64,000 bases of DNA, taken from contig CM066730.1 of assembly GCA_033961575.1 (NCBI GenBank), positions 131,072,023 to 131,136,022 on the forward strand, in the 5' to 3' direction. This document shows positions 42,625 to 54,479 of this stretch, in pieces. The position numbers and the translations under genes were made by a program. The notes beneath the pieces were generated by a model that did not search any database, was not told the origin of the DNA, and saw only the letters and a list, made by a program, of their open reading frames with translations. This DNA comes from Aselliscus stoliczkanus (taxonomy: Eukaryota > Chordata > Mammalia > Chiroptera > Hipposideridae). How positions within the stretch are numbered: the first letter of the stretch is position 1; each line of letters begins with the position of its first letter.

Positions 42625-43945
42625 CCATTAGAAAGCACACACACATTTAATGGCTGCACACGGGAGGCTCTGTGGGGGAAGAGATGAGATCCTACACATG
42701 AGAAAACTGGGGCCAATTAGAAGTGACCCAAAGAGACCATACTGAGGTTAGCCTGGAGTCCAGTCCCCTAGGTTTTAATTACCCGCCAGCTCAGTCCCCA
42801 TCTTCTGATGTTCCTGGCTCCTGTTTTTCCCCAGGCTGTGTGCTTGCCAAGGAAATTGGCTGTCCATCCTGCATGGGAGCTTTCCCTGGCAGAGAGGGTG
42901 GTCTGTGAAAAGCCCCTACCCCTGGGGCAGGCACCACGAGTCTGAGCCTGTGGGCTGCCTGAATGAGTTCCACTGAGAGGCTGCCCCAGTGTCTCCATTA
43001 CTCACACAGCTCAGTTTGCCTGTGGCCCAGGCACTTCAAGGTTCATTTACATAGTTGCACAACAGGAAGCTGGTCCAGGGTTCAGAGCCACTCTGGCCCA
43101 CTGAGAGCAAATTTCTTCAGGTGCTCTGAATCCTGGAGCCGTGGGCTGTGTGCACTTACTTCAGTTTTGCATCAGGGAGTAGCAGCGTTCTGCAGCGTGG
43201 TGGGGGGTTTTGGGTTTTGGTGGGCTTTTTGGGAGGGCGGGGGGGGGGGGGGGTGTCATTTTTTATTCACTGTCACATGTTTGGCAGGCCTGACCGGAAA
43301 GGGGAGGTGGTTTGCTGAGTCAGGCAGGGAGGGGGGATGCCTTTTGTGGAGTCAGAGTCCCTGCACAGCTCTCCCACAGTGGCTGCAAGTGAAATGGCAG
43401 ATTCATGAGTCACTCAAGAAGATGGGAACAGGAAGACGTCCTGTTAATGCCAAGCCATTTCAGTTCACTTATGAGAATTTACCCCCATAAAACGTCACCA
43501 GGCGTCTCCCTCTTTTCCCTGAGCGCAGCGGGTCTAGCTCCTGGCTTTGTCCCTTGTGAAGGAAGCCTCGGCTTGGTTTAGTGCTCAGGAATTGGCTGGT
43601 GTCCTGAGTCTGCTTGCGTTACCCTATCAGAGAACCCTCTTTGCCAAAGAAACTTTCTGTGTGCACCGTTTTTTAAAAATATTTTCCCTTGTCTCTTCGT
43701 CCCTTGGAATGTCAATGTACTCTATGGCATTTTAGAATTTTCTTTTATGTAATCATTTTTCATGTCTTTTTTTTTTTTTTTTTGACAGGAACTGTCATTA
43801 GCAAAGATCATCCCAGAGTTCTGTATTTGCAGGGATTTTCAGCTTTTTTTCATGAATTCTCATAATTCTTTTGTCCTTCTTAAATTATCCAGTATTCTTG
43901 ATAATCTTCATAATGTCTCCCATTTATGAATGCTTAGGGCCATTA
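42625..43945. other. Non-coding stretch with a G-rich tract
   Basis: A strong G-tract lies at 43199-43253. A 175-codon frame (42963-43490) runs through it and includes a poly-glycine stretch encoded by the G run. It has no recognisable domain and is not called. Confidence 0.5.
43199..43253 (+). repeat. G-rich tract with G-quadruplex potential
   Basis: Seven G runs of three or more occur within 55 bases, ending in 15 consecutive G (43239-43253). Loops are short (4-6 T-rich bases). This fits the standard four-run quadruplex rule several times over. Confidence 0.85.
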
Positions 43946-43951
43946 TAAGAA

Positions 43952-44005
43952 ATATATATATATAGATATATAGATATAGATATATAGATATATAGATATA
44001 TATAT
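43952..44005. repeat. (TATAGA)n-type microsatellite
   Basis: Alternating TATATA and GATATA units over about 50 bp. It sits against the 3' end of a reversed MIR. Confidence 0.9.
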
Positions 44006-44007
44006 GC

Positions 44008-44170
44008 ATTTAATCCTCATAGCAGCTTCATAACATGTAAGAACTCTTCTTATTCCCATTTTGCAGATGAAACTGAGGCTCAGGTTAAGCAATTTCCAAA
44101 GTCACAAAGTTGAATGGCAAGAGCCAGAACTAAAGACCTATTCCTAACAATTCCCTTTGCCCGCATTCAC
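44008..44170 (-). mobile_element. MIR fragment, reversed
   Basis: CATTTAATCCTCATAGCAGC, TTTTGCAGATGAAACTGAGG and AAGTCACAAAGTTGAATGGC form a reversed MIR that lost its end to the microsatellite. Confidence 0.8.
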
Positions 44171-44414
44171 TGAAAGTGCCACCAGCAGAACACTGTTCTC
44201 ATAAGCTGTTCCTAGGAAAATGCAATAAATCATATGCCTCTTGCAGATCATAAATACATCTTACTATAGAAAGATCTTGAGAAGTCTTGCATGAAAGAAG
44301 CATGCATATCTTTGTTTGAACTAAGGATTTTTAAAATAGATGCCATGAAAATGTTTTTAGGTATATACCTATTAAGTTGTAATACATTTTGAGCAACACC
44401 TCAATAGCCTAAGT

Positions 44415-44775
44415 AGGCATGTAGCCTAGTGGTTAAGTGTGTGGGCTTTGTTTTTTTTATTTTTTTTATTTTTTTGAGGGCAGTGTCACTGGCCCTCATA
44501 TGTGGGACCTGAACCGGGGCCGCTGGCTTCCCAAGCCAGCGCTTAACCACCGTGCCACTCAGCCAGCCCAAGTGTGTGGGCTTTAGAGCCAAAGCATCCA
44601 GATTCAAATCTTCTACCTGCCACTACCTAGGTAAATTATTTTGCTTCCTCTGCCTGTCTTTCCCCACCTGTAAAATGGGGAAATACAGCACTGTCTCACA
44701 GTCTTCTGACTAAATTAGGGCTAAATTAGTCCCTGTATCCAAAGGACTTAGAAGAGTGTTATGCACATAGAGAAG
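44415..44775 (+). mobile_element. MIR SINE split by a younger SINE
   Basis: The 5' part GTAGCCTAGTGGTTAAGTGTGTGGGCTTT is interrupted at 44450 and resumes at 44585 with AGAGCCAAAGCATCCAGATTC. TAAAATGGGGAAATACAGCA and GAGTGTTATGCACATAGAGA follow. Reading across the insertion gives one continuous MIR. Confidence 0.9.
44435..44584 (-). mobile_element. Short tRNA-headed SINE nested in MIR
   Basis: The element spans 44450-44569 with a perfect 15-bp duplication AAGTGTGTGGGCTTT at 44435-44449 and 44570-44584. It has poly(T), hairpin, complete B and A regions, and the anticodon-like stem CTGGCTTCCCAAGCCAG. The clean duplication and the intact head suggest a fairly recent insertion. Confidence 0.96.
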
Positions 44776-44779
44776 TATT

Positions 44780-46350
44780 CAGAATCAAAACATTTGCCAC
44801 CTAAGGGATCTGGCCACAACCAAAATGCCGTTTCACGGTGTTCAGAAAACACTTTGCAGATGAAACACACCCTCCCCCTGACTCAAAGGCAGAGACCTGC
44901 TCTTTCCTTTGCTGCTCTCTCTAGCTACTCTGGATTCTCTCTGCCTCTCGCCATCTGGCTGGTCCAGATAGCAGCTCAGACCTGGGCTTGGATCTCTGCC
45001 CTTGTGTCAGGATTAGCATGCACTCCTCCGAGGACAGAGGCTAGCTATCAGGGTTAGCCACACGCTTGTGGGTGGCCCAAGCAGAATCTGCAGAGAGAAT
45101 GTGCTGGTGAAAAAGGAACTTAAGTTCCCTGCATTTAAACAATGCAGCTGCCCCTGCAAACCCTTGGCGCCTAGAGTTCCAGAAGGGGAAAGAATTGCAA
45201 AGCATTGCACTTTCACTGAACTTGCCACTCCCCCTGTCACTTGCCACTAACCAGAACAATTTCTCCCAGGGGAGTGAGTGCTGGGTGAGGGAGGCTTGCA
45301 ATTCTGCAGGCTCAGCTTCTAAGCACTGGTCGCTCCACACCCAGCTGACCTGAGCCACCTCTTGGAAAGTCCTGCAATAGGCAGATATCACTTGTGGGGT
45401 CTTGCTCTCCCCTCCCTGCATGGTCTGGAGGTTGGTCATGCAGTGACTCCCAGGATGAGTGGGGAAGAGTGCAATTGCAGAAATTTACAAATTTTTAAAA
45501 ATTAATCCTGTTTATGTTACCCTTTGTGTTTTTTTTCTATAAATTTTTAATGTCTCAAGATGAGAAATTATGTTTGACAAGCCTGGTTGCTCATGATATA
45601 TTTATTATTGGGTGGGGAAAAAAAATGAAATTTGCAGAACTACGTGTAAATATCCCATTGGTTTAAAACCCCCACATACATGTGTATGTTTTTTGAAGGC
45701 CAGAAGAAGGTGTGGAAGGAAAGGGGCTGTAGTTACCCCTTTGGAGTGAAAGCAGAAGGAGAGTTTTAACTTTTTATTCTATTCACATTGCATATAGTTT
45801 GAACGTTTCAACATATTCCTATTATTATTCTTTTAAAAATCAGAAAATAAGAAAAGGCTAATACCACAAGCTAGCTCCAAAAATAGGGCTAGACTAAATA
45901 GTAGTGGCCCGTAATGGGTGTTGTCTGACTGGACTGGGAGGCTTTGCAGTGAGAAGGAAGGGAAGTCAGGCCAGACCAGAAATGGACCAATTCCTGTCAC
46001 AGTGCAGTGCACACTCAACTTGGCATGCAGTGTGTGGCTTTGGAGCCCATGCAGTTGCAAAGGGTGCTGCTAAGTTTCGCTTTTCTTCCCTCGGGGAAGC
46101 CACCCAAGCTGCCCGGATTCTCTGGGGTTCAGTTCTGCCTGTATTGCCCTTGGCCATGATACAACACTTTAATTACCCAGGCCTTGATCAAATGGAGGGG
46201 CCCACCCCAAGCTCAAATACAAGTGAGTGCATCTGCCAGAAGGGCAATTGTTATCGCAGGGTCAACTCTGCAGAGCCCTGGCTCCCATGAAAGTTACTCC
46301 CCCAAACCTTAGAGAACCCCCTCCCCCAGGTTGGAAGAGATCAGAATATG
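44780..46350. other. Mostly unique non-coding stretch
   Basis: No young repeat is recognised. Frames on both strands reach about 130 codons (45041-45439 reverse, 45904-46290 forward) without domains. No gene is supported. Confidence 0.5.
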
Positions 46351-46354
46351 AGAT

Positions 46355-46560
46355 GGAGTGGGGAGAGCCTTGTCTGAAAATCAGAAACTGGGGTTCTTTC
46401 CCAGTTCTGAGGGACCTTGGGCAAGGCATCAAATTTCCTTTTGCCTCTGTTTTCTCATGTACTAGATGTACAAAGTAATTTAATTACAGGGTGGTTATGA
46501 GGAGTGATAATAGAAATAGAAGAGCTTCAAAAGGTAAAAGGTGGTGGTGTACAAAGAAAA
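46355..46560 (+). mobile_element. MIR SINE
   Basis: GACCTTGGGCAAGGCATCAA, TGCCTCTGTTTTCTCATGTAC and GGTTATGAGGAGTGATAATAG form a MIR with moderate decay. Confidence 0.75.
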
Positions 46561-46569
46561 ACCGGCCCA

Positions 46570-47195
46570 GTCGACTGGACGTTATTATTAGTGATACTGA
46601 GCTAAGAGGGGCCCACACCACTCAGTGGTGCCTGAGTTGATTTCTCTCCCAATGTGGTGTTTTGCTCTTTCTGTTTGGATTTGGAGGCAGAGCCCCTTTC
46701 TTTGCAGCATTCCAAATACTTACTATTCTAAAAATCCTCTCCTTGTAGATAAGAAGCCCAGGGGCCCAAAAGATAAAACAATGTCTCTTTTCCCCATCTT
46801 CCCAGATCCCACCAGAAGTCAAGAAACAGGGCCCAGGGTGAGGTTGGATTCCCAGATTCCATGTTCTAGATGCTAAGGACCATTAAACCAGACTCTCATG
46901 ATATAATAATCCCTTCATTCTGAGGGCATCCCTGGAGCTGACAGCCTAAGCAAGGTCACCACTCCTAAGGCTGCTCTGTAACAGCCTTAGGTACCTTTGA
47001 ACCTAAGTCTCCTTGGCGAGTATAGTTTTTTTCCCTCTGGGTGGTAGTTCTTCAGTACATAGTCTTCAGGTTGAATGGAGCACCTGGACTTGTGAAGCTC
47101 ATTTACTTTTTTGTTTTTTATTTTTATTTTTTCCCACCTTCCCAGTCTCTTTTCTCATTCCTTCAAAACCCATTTAAAGGAGACATTGCACATTC
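46570..47195. other. Non-coding stretch, no confident feature
   Basis: Mixed sequence with short frames. No feature can be supported. Confidence 0.5.
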
Positions 47196-47199
47196 ATTG

Positions 47200-47400
47200 G
47201 TTAAGTAAATATTTATGGAGCTCCACCGTGTGTGAGACAGTAGGCTAGTCCTAAAACCATCCTTGTCTTTGCTTAGGTGAAGTCCAGTGGGGATGGGGAG
47301 CACAGAAAAATAAGCACATAGGTAACCACATTACAAAGCAAGAGGCAGCAAAGTGCCATAGAGGCAGGACAGTGTGTTTCAGACCCTCAGAGTAGGAACC
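47200..47400 (-). mobile_element. L2-class fragment, reversed
   Basis: AAGTAAATATTTATGGAGCTCC, GAGACAGTAGGCTAGTCC and AAATAAGCACATAGGTAACC are decayed reversed L2-like text. Confidence 0.5.
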
Positions 47401-47439
47401 GATCGTGTCCATCCTCCTGACATTCCAAGGAAACACATG

Positions 47440-47905
47440 TCTGATCATATCATTTCCTGCTGAAAATTTTTTGGTGGCTCTCAAGTTTCCTACCACATAA
47501 AATTCAAACTTCTGAGCCTGACAACTAACATATTGATGCCAACCACATCCCTTCTAGCTCTTCTTAATGATGTCTCTGTTCTGGGCAGATCTAACTACCT
47601 GCCTTTCCCTGCACAGCACCAGGGCTTTCACAGCACTAGCCTTTGCCCCTCCACTTAAAATGCCCTCCTATCTCAGCTACAAATCTTGCAGTGCATTACC
47701 ACCTCCTTCATGAAGCCGGCCCAGATTTCTCCCAGCCAGAAGGAATCACTTCCTCCTCTGAACTTCTCTTGGTCTGACTCTCTTCTGGTGCTTCTTTTCT
47801 GCCTAAAGCTATTTGTGGATGCGTCTATCTGTTTTCCCTCTACTAAACTGAAAGCTCCTTGTGGGTTTATTTATTGGTACACTGTCAGTCCCTACCAAAG
47901 GATGG
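47440..47905 (+). mobile_element. Old LINE 3'-UTR-type repeat (L2-like)
   Basis: TTTGGTGGCTCTCAAGTTTCC, GCACAGCACCAGGGCTTTCA, CTTCATGAAGCCGGCCCAGA and AACTGAAAGCTCCTTGTGGG keep the order of an old LINE 3' UTR. Confidence 0.6.
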
Positions 47906-47909
47906 GAGC

Positions 47910-48360
47910 CAACTCTGATCAATGATTGTGGGAGGGAAAGAGGTGTTGGTTTCTGGCTGGACGATGGCAGAGACTTGGTGGAAGAGGTAACCTGAGCAGT
48001 GGAATCTCACCAGGGGGAGTTGGGAGGAGCCAGAGCTTTCTGAGGGAAAATGACAGCGCAAGTCAGAGTTCAATTCCAAGAAGCATTTGAGTTACTGCAA
48101 GTAAGACAAGTTTTCTTTGTCCCTTGTGAGCTGTGGGGCCCCTTTTTATGATTAATGCTATAGACCCTCTCCTCAGAAAATGTACATACCCACAGCATTT
48201 CTCAGCATCTCACAGAGGAGGATACCTGGACTCGTTAGGGATAAAGAATCCCCCAAAATAACAACAACAAAAAAAGTTGAGAGAAGACTGGAAAGATAAG
48301 TTACAGCCATATTGTAAAGGGCTTCTGAGCCACCGTGAGAGTTGCCTTTAATTGGGAGCA
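47910..48360. other. Non-coding stretch with weak repeat echoes
   Basis: GGCCCCTTTTTATGATTAATGC followed by TATAGACCCTCTCCTCAG at 48136-48176 echoes an old mammalian repeat. It is too short to classify. Confidence 0.45.
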
Positions 48361-48364
48361 GTTT

Positions 48365-48845
48365 TGTTTTTGTAACATATTGAAGTATAATATCATATAG
48401 CAACTTACCCAAATCATAAGTGTAATGATTTTTTTTTTCCCCACAAACTAAAAACATACATGTAGGCAGCACTGGCAAAAGCTCCCCTGTCCCCTTGATT
48501 ACCTTCCCCTTCACAAGTAACCACTAACCTGACATCTGACAGTCTTGGTTAATTTAACCTATTTTTGTACTTAATGGTCTCCTGTGGTATCCTTTTTACT
48601 CCTTAGTGTCTGGCTTCTTTCATTCAACTATTGAGTGAGTTATTCTTCCCCTGTTTGGGTCATTTGGGAAGTTTCCATTTGGGGCTACTATGATTGCTGC
48701 TGCTCTGAACATTCTAATGCATGTCCTCTGGTGAACATGGGTACACATTTCTGTTGGGTACATCCCTAGGACTTGAATGGCAGTATGTTTGGCCTAAGTA
48801 AATACCACCATCATTCACATTCCCACCAACCAGCAGATGATTTTG
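48365..48845 (-). mobile_element. L1-like 3' fragment, reversed
   Basis: ACATATTGAAGTATAATATC, TAACCACTAACCTGACATCTG, GTCTGGCTTCTTTCATTCAAC, GTTTCCATTTGGGGCTAC and CACATTCCCACCAACCAGCA are in the right order for a reversed old L1 3' region. Confidence 0.7.
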
Positions 48846-48849
48846 TAGG

Positions 48850-50330
48850 GCAGCATCTGATTAGAGATGAATTTTAGGAAGATGCATCTGGCTGTGGCAT
48901 CTATGACAGCTAAGAGCAGTCGTTTCAAACTGTGTTTCCAGGAGCCCTAGGAATCTGGATTGTCCTCTTCAGGGCTGCCACCAGAGAGAAAGAAGGGAAG
49001 GTTGGGTTCATGGTAGTGTGCCAGGTCCCTCATTTCCAACCACTCTCCACAGAACAGGTGTGCTCATATCTGTTTAATGAGCTTTTGTCGTTATCTAGGA
49101 TTACTGGTCCTTGGCCAGCAGCCTGACAGGTTGACAGCCATTGGGGGCAATCAAAAAAAATGAAGACCAGTGCCATCATCTCCCAGCACGTGTCAAAGGA
49201 GGGCCTGACCAAAAAGGTTAATGGCAGGGGCACCAGGGAGGCAGGTTCCAATAGGAAAACAGAACTTGTAGGACTGGTCACAGCATCTTTGGATGTCAGG
49301 GAACAAGGGGGTGGTCTCAGAAACAGAAGTAAAGTTTTACATCTAAAACAACTACGAGAAAAGTTTGTTTTTGTAGCAGACAGATTGAGAAGCCGAGTGC
49401 AGAGAAGAGCTCCTGCCCCCCAACCCTGGGTGGAGGAGGGGGAGTCCGACCGTTGTTGAGTTTGAGAAGTGGGCAAGATGTCTGGATGATGGTCCCGCAG
49501 ACATGTCCGGTGCCAGATAGAAATGCAATGAGTCCTCTACAAGCCCTTTGTGGTGGGTGAAAAGGAGAACAGACAGAGGGAAAACAGGCACTTGGGCAAA
49601 ATCTTCAAGGATAGCTAACCTGAGCTTAGAGGACTCAGAGAGGGAAAGATGTCAGCCCAGGATACGGAGCAGGACAGAGAGAGACATGAAGATGCCCTGG
49701 GGGGTGGGGGTGCAGGGTCCAGAGAGCAAGGACAGTCAGGAGCTCAGCAGTGCCAGCACCAAAAAACGGACTTGTTCAAAGAGTTCTTTAGCTTTATCTG
49801 GAATCGTGAAATTTCACGGAAGTGCCTTCTTAACCATCAGTTATGTTCAGGGGTATGTGTGTATTGGGTTATTTATTATCTTTGAAAACTGGCATCGCAA
49901 CCAGAAATTTCAGTTTGCTCTAATACCCTTTCCCAGAACTTTCTGGCTAAAAGAGAACATACGGTATTTGTGGGCATGGCTTTATTTTTATTAAACAACC
50001 ATAACACTATTTTCTCTTCTGTATACTTGCTTGCTTAGAACCCATTTGGTAAGGAAATTTGGGGGCTGGTCCCCAGTTGTATAGTCTTGTGGAGCTTCAG
50101 AAGCAGCTCTGGGCTGACCCCCCCTCCTTCCCCCACCCCCACTGTATAATAGGGCACTAGGTGCAGCTGTGTGTGTCACCTACATGGTTTGTTTTAGTGA
50201 CAGCCCCTGCCTTGATCATTATGACAATATATAAATATTAAGAGCTTAAACCAATGGGCTGAGTGAGTAGTTCTGAAGAGCAGGAAAGAGAGGACCATTC
50301 AAAGAGAAGTAGAGAAGAGGCACAGAACAC
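48850..50330. other. Non-coding stretch, no confident feature
   Basis: Mixed composition. Opposed frames of about 148 codons (49030-49476 reverse and 49548-49994 forward) have no recognisable domains. A MER5-like echo lies at about 48915-48970. Confidence 0.5.
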
Positions 50331-50334
50331 CTGT

Positions 50335-50460
50335 ACTATTCTCCTTTGTTAAGGATGAGTTACCTGAAGCCCAGAGAGGGGAAATGAGTTGCCCAAGGCC
50401 ACCAGCTTGCTCCAGGCAGGGCAGCCAGGGAGACCCAGGTCCTGCAGGAACAGTCCTGGT
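50335..50460 (-). mobile_element. MIR fragment, reversed
   Basis: GTTAAGGATGAGTTACCTGAAG, then CCCAGAGAGGGGAAATGAG, TTGCCCAAGGCC and ACCAGCTTGCTCC. This is the middle of a reversed MIR. Confidence 0.7.
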
Positions 50461-50482
50461 GGATTCCGGTCCTGTGGCTCTT

Positions 50483-50595
50483 TCCGCAGAGCATGTGTCC
50501 AAATCACCTGGAGCTTTTTCCAGATGCTCGTTTCCCAGGACTGGTCCTTGCTGTTCTGATTCAGGAGGTCTGGGGCTGAGGTTTGGACCTGCCTT
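50483..50595 (+). mobile_element. MER5-type hAT fragment
   Basis: AGCATGTGTCCAAATCACCTG, GAGCTTTTTCCAGATGC and CTGATTCAGGAGGTCTGGGG follow the MER5A order (catcagaatcacctggagg...ctgattcagtaggtctgggg). Confidence 0.8.
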
Positions 50596-50639
50596 GAAAA
50601 CGCTGCCCTGTTAGGAATCCAACTGCTAGCCACTTTGTA

Positions 50640-52200
50640 GTTTCAATCTTCCATTCAACATACCTGTTATGTGCAGGTATAATCTACTTCTAAGAAAATG
50701 TCATTAAGCAGGGTATAGTTAAGAGAGAAAAAAACCAGTGCTTCCATGTAAGAAGCCTGTAGAATTACACTAAATAATAAAAATGAAAAATACACTAAAT
50801 ATTAAGAAGGGAAGCACCATGGGCCACTAAGAGGAAGTCTCATGAGACAAAAGGATTCAGATTTTTTCCAGTTATCTGCAAAAATATCTTACGTATTGAT
50901 CACATGAATTTGCATGCTAAATTTAAGAGGTTTACAAATCTGTAAGCAGAAATTAAAATAAAATTAATTAGCACTCTGCCTAATATAGATGGTATATGAG
51001 AAAGCACTTTATAAATTATAATCTTTTGATGGCATTATTATTTAAGCAAACTTACACATTAGAAATAGAATGCCAGATTTCTACATTGGGTAAAGGCAGA
51101 AGTGACATACACAAATTGTGGCAGCATATACATGTGACACTTAGGTATGTTTCCCCAGAATTTAGGTAGGGGTGGTTTTCATTTATAAATGAAGGCACAA
51201 GCATCCAGCAATATGTAATCACTGGGTCTATTCATTTATAAATGTTGACACTGATAGATAATGGCTGTTTATAAGAATTGTATGCATGTATTTATTCAGT
51301 CTACTAAAACCAGTTTCATACTTATTACATGTAATATAAATGTGTCATTTATTTTGACTTGTACTCTGCATAAAAGTGTTCCAAAGAATCTCGTGCATTT
51401 CTGAAAATATCTCAAGGACAAACTTTTGGTAGGATCTACTCAACCGTCTGAAACTCACATTTGGTCACAGACAACTAAATGCTGATCTCCCGTGATTTCT
51501 CCCAGGAGTTTAATCCCTGGCCTTATTAAGTGTTAGAAAAGTTGAATTAACTTTACAGTTAAATATGTGAATAAATAAAAGGCACTAATACTGTTGTATT
51601 AGCTATTAGGATTTGCTGGAAAGTACATGTTATGCCAAATGCCACTCATAAGATGATTATCCTTGAGAAACAGCCCTTCCTTTCACTTATGTACCTCCTG
51701 ACCTGCACAGGTAGACTTAGGCAATGGAGGCATCTGGGGGTGCTTCTTTCTTTCTAGAGTTTGCAGCATCAGGATTAGGCTTTCCTCTATCTGTCCTTAA
51801 TACGAGGAGAAAACTGCTACTGAAGACAGACTCCAGATAAAGGTAGCAGGTAGCCTAAAAGCAAAGTCTGCATCACCCTTCCTTTCACAAGTACAGGAAT
51901 GAGAAAAGTACAGGCACTAGTATTGTACTTTGAAAACTCAAGTAAAACTGTGCTCAGGACGCAAGAAAGAATTGTGCAAAATGTTAACATTTAGAGGCAT
52001 TTATTATGGTTCCTAATTGGAATTTAATCAAAATCAGAACTAAACAATGAGGTTCTCTGACTTAACATCTTTGTCAAATAGACAGTGCATCTAGGAAAGT
52101 ATTGTTGAAGTAATCCTTTTGTAATGTGATATGATCCCCATTTGTTTCATAAATTCTGGTTTTCACATGTTGGGTTCAGGCCCTTATACCATCATTCACT
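50640..52200. other. Long AT-rich repeat-poor block
   Basis: About 1.5 kb with no recognisable interspersed repeat and no open frame of note, which is unusual for this window. The 51180-51660 part is dense in short A/T words (CATTTATAAATG twice, CAGTTTCATACTTATTACATG). It is a candidate conserved non-coding or matrix-attachment-type region. This is inference only. Confidence 0.35.
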
Positions 52201-52204
52201 GAAA

Positions 52205-52320
52205 ATACTCAGATCCTGTGTCATCATTCCGTTTTATAAAATACGTATTGAGTTCCCACTCTGTGTCTAGCCTCAGGAATATAGTGTCCCTTCTCTTACC
52301 TAAATTGTGAAGAGGAAAAA
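52205..52320 (-). mobile_element. L2-class fragment, reversed
   Basis: ACGTATTGAGTTCCCACTCTG, then TGTCTAGCCTCAGGAATATAG and TGTCCCTTCTCTTACC are decayed reversed L2-type text. Confidence 0.5.
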
Positions 52321-52324
52321 AATG

Positions 52325-53845
52325 CGAAACTCCTGCCAAGGTCATCCATGTGATGCATACAAATCAAATCAGTATGTATTTTTTCTTTGTGTATTGTATA
52401 TGGAAGAGGTAAAGAACTATGTAATATGGGGTGCTTAGCCTCGAGGAACCCACCATCAGAGCATTAGACTTAAAGAAAGACTGATGAGTGAAGGAGATGT
52501 CAGCATTTGTGAGAGAAGTATGATGACCATAGTTTTAAAGCCAACTCTTGTGACTCGTGGTCTGATAAGTCACTAGTGCACCATGAGAAGAAGAATATTT
52601 GAAATAATTCTGACCCAGAAAATCTGGGGCCAAGAGTAGCCATAGAAATTCCTTTTCGGGGCTTACAGGCAGAAATCTTTACCACTGCATTCCATTTGAT
52701 GATTTTGTTTTGTGAAATTCTTCAGTTTAAGAGAACAAAACAAGCAGTTGTTGGTGGGAACATGCTGTGTATTTAAATGGGTGTAATCTTTCCAATTGTT
52801 TTAAGTCATGTTCTGTCAACGATTTATCTATTTTGTTTGACTTGACCCTCTTTCTCAAAAATTCTATATCTCATTTAAAGGAAAATTTTAATGCATTTGA
52901 ATTAATTCATCTTTCTGGGGAATCCTATAGCACTCCTTAAGATGAACTGGAGACATTCTGAACATTTACAAAACTCAGCTGAAGTGCAAGTGTGGCTTTT
53001 GGGTGCCAAATTATTTAAACTGCACTGATGTTGCTGATGAGGTTTGGACCTTCGATGACACGGCTTGGTTTCCCATTCCATGTTTTCCCTCAAGTAAATT
53101 TTATTTTTAAAAAAGGCTTACTCAACAAGTGTGCTTTTAGATGGGGAATTCTAATAATTTACGTAGAGAATGAGTTAGAACTACAAAAAGCGAACTTGGG
53201 GATTCCTTGTATCTTCAGTACTTTTCTTGTGAAAATGTATAAACTTTTAGGTTCTGTGAGGTTCAAAACAACATGTAGTTTAACCATGGGGGCCTGTATA
53301 TCATGGTCATGTTGCTGGTCATCCCAGGAATTCCACAGACTTCGCATTTCCTCAAAGCAATTACCAAGTCCGGACATGTTTGAGTAAATAGTGCATGGTC
53401 CTTGCAATAGTTTCATGGGAGAAGGTGAGATGAAGGAAGAAGGAAAAATTAAGTATGCTGTTTTATAATCTTATTGGCATATACAAACCATGGCTATCTG
53501 CCACAGTGTTGGGCCTTTTGTGGGGAAGGTTTGAATGCAAGGAGAGATGCTTCCTGAAAATTAAACTTGGGCGCCTGTGACTCAGGACCTGAACGCTGTA
53601 TAAAATGGGCAGAGGGCTCAGATCATGGCTGTTTTAATCCCATGCATGCCTCCTCAAAATGCAGTTACTTCCTCTGCAGTGTGGACATTGGACATACTTG
53701 CAGGTTCGTGATCTGGAGGAGGAAATGGTAGATAATAATTAACACACCTTCCATTCTTTAATGACAGAGTTCATCTTATAGTGTTAATAATTATCACATT
53801 ATAGCCTACGAAATTTGGGATCATAGAATTTTACTTCTAACTTTT
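52325..53845. other. Mostly unique AT-rich non-coding stretch
   Basis: No young repeats. 52700-53060 has conserved-looking text (GGTGCCAAATTATTTAAACTG, TTTTAATGCATTTGAATTAATTC). Frames of up to 119 codons have no domain. Confidence 0.45.
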
Positions 53846-53847
53846 TA

Positions 53848-54130
53848 CTCTTAAAATCTTCAAACATACAAAAGTGGAAGGCATCCTATGTACCTGTCAC
53901 CTGATTTCAACAATTGGCAACCAGCTTGTGGCCAATCTTGCATCAACTGTCTCCTCACCCACTCTCTCCACTCTTCTGTTTCTGTCACCATAGATTCGTT
54001 TTGTCTTGAACTATGTGAATGGAATTAGACAGCATGTGCTCCTGTGTGACTGGCTGCCTTTGCTCAGTGCGGTGTCTGAGAGATTTGCCCTTTGTGTTAC
54101 GTGCATTGGTAGTCGGCTTCCGTTTCTCTC
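53848..54130 (-). mobile_element. L1-like fragment, reversed
   Basis: AAATCTTCAAACATACAAAAG, TATGTACCTGTCACCTGATT, CAACAATTGGCAACCAGC and ATGTGAATGGAATTAGACAG follow the order of a reversed old L1 3' UTR. A 170-codon frame (54006-54518) starts in it and is not a gene. Confidence 0.65.
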
Positions 54131-54134
54131 TCAC

Positions 54135-54478
54135 CTATTTCACCTATTAGAAGACTTTCAGCCTGAGCTTCTGGGCGCCTTGCTCCCCTGCGTTTCCACC
54201 TCTGTATCTTTCAGCTGTCCTTTTCTCAGCCCCTCATTTTCAAGCTCAGTCCTGAGCCCAGGATCTCTGGCTCTCTCAGTGAACCTCTCTCCTTTTAGCA
54301 CCTTCGCTCGCTCCCTATTGCTCAACACTCCTCCTCTGCTTTTGAAAATGCTCAGATGGCAACCATCTCTTAGAACGATCCTCCTCATAAACGTTTCCAT
54401 CCAATTCCTTGTTTTCACCATGCTGCCACATTTCTCTAAATATTCAGCTACACTCACTGCCCAAGTTCCTGAAGTAAT
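54135..54478. other. Pyrimidine-rich non-coding stretch
   Basis: C/T-rich, with open frames on both strands that come from its composition. No feature is assigned. Confidence 0.45.
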
Positions 54479-54479
54479 A

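Noticed and set aside
42963..43490. 175-codon forward frame
   Set aside because: It crosses a 15-G run giving poly-glycine and has no domain. Frames on the other strand overlap its beginning.
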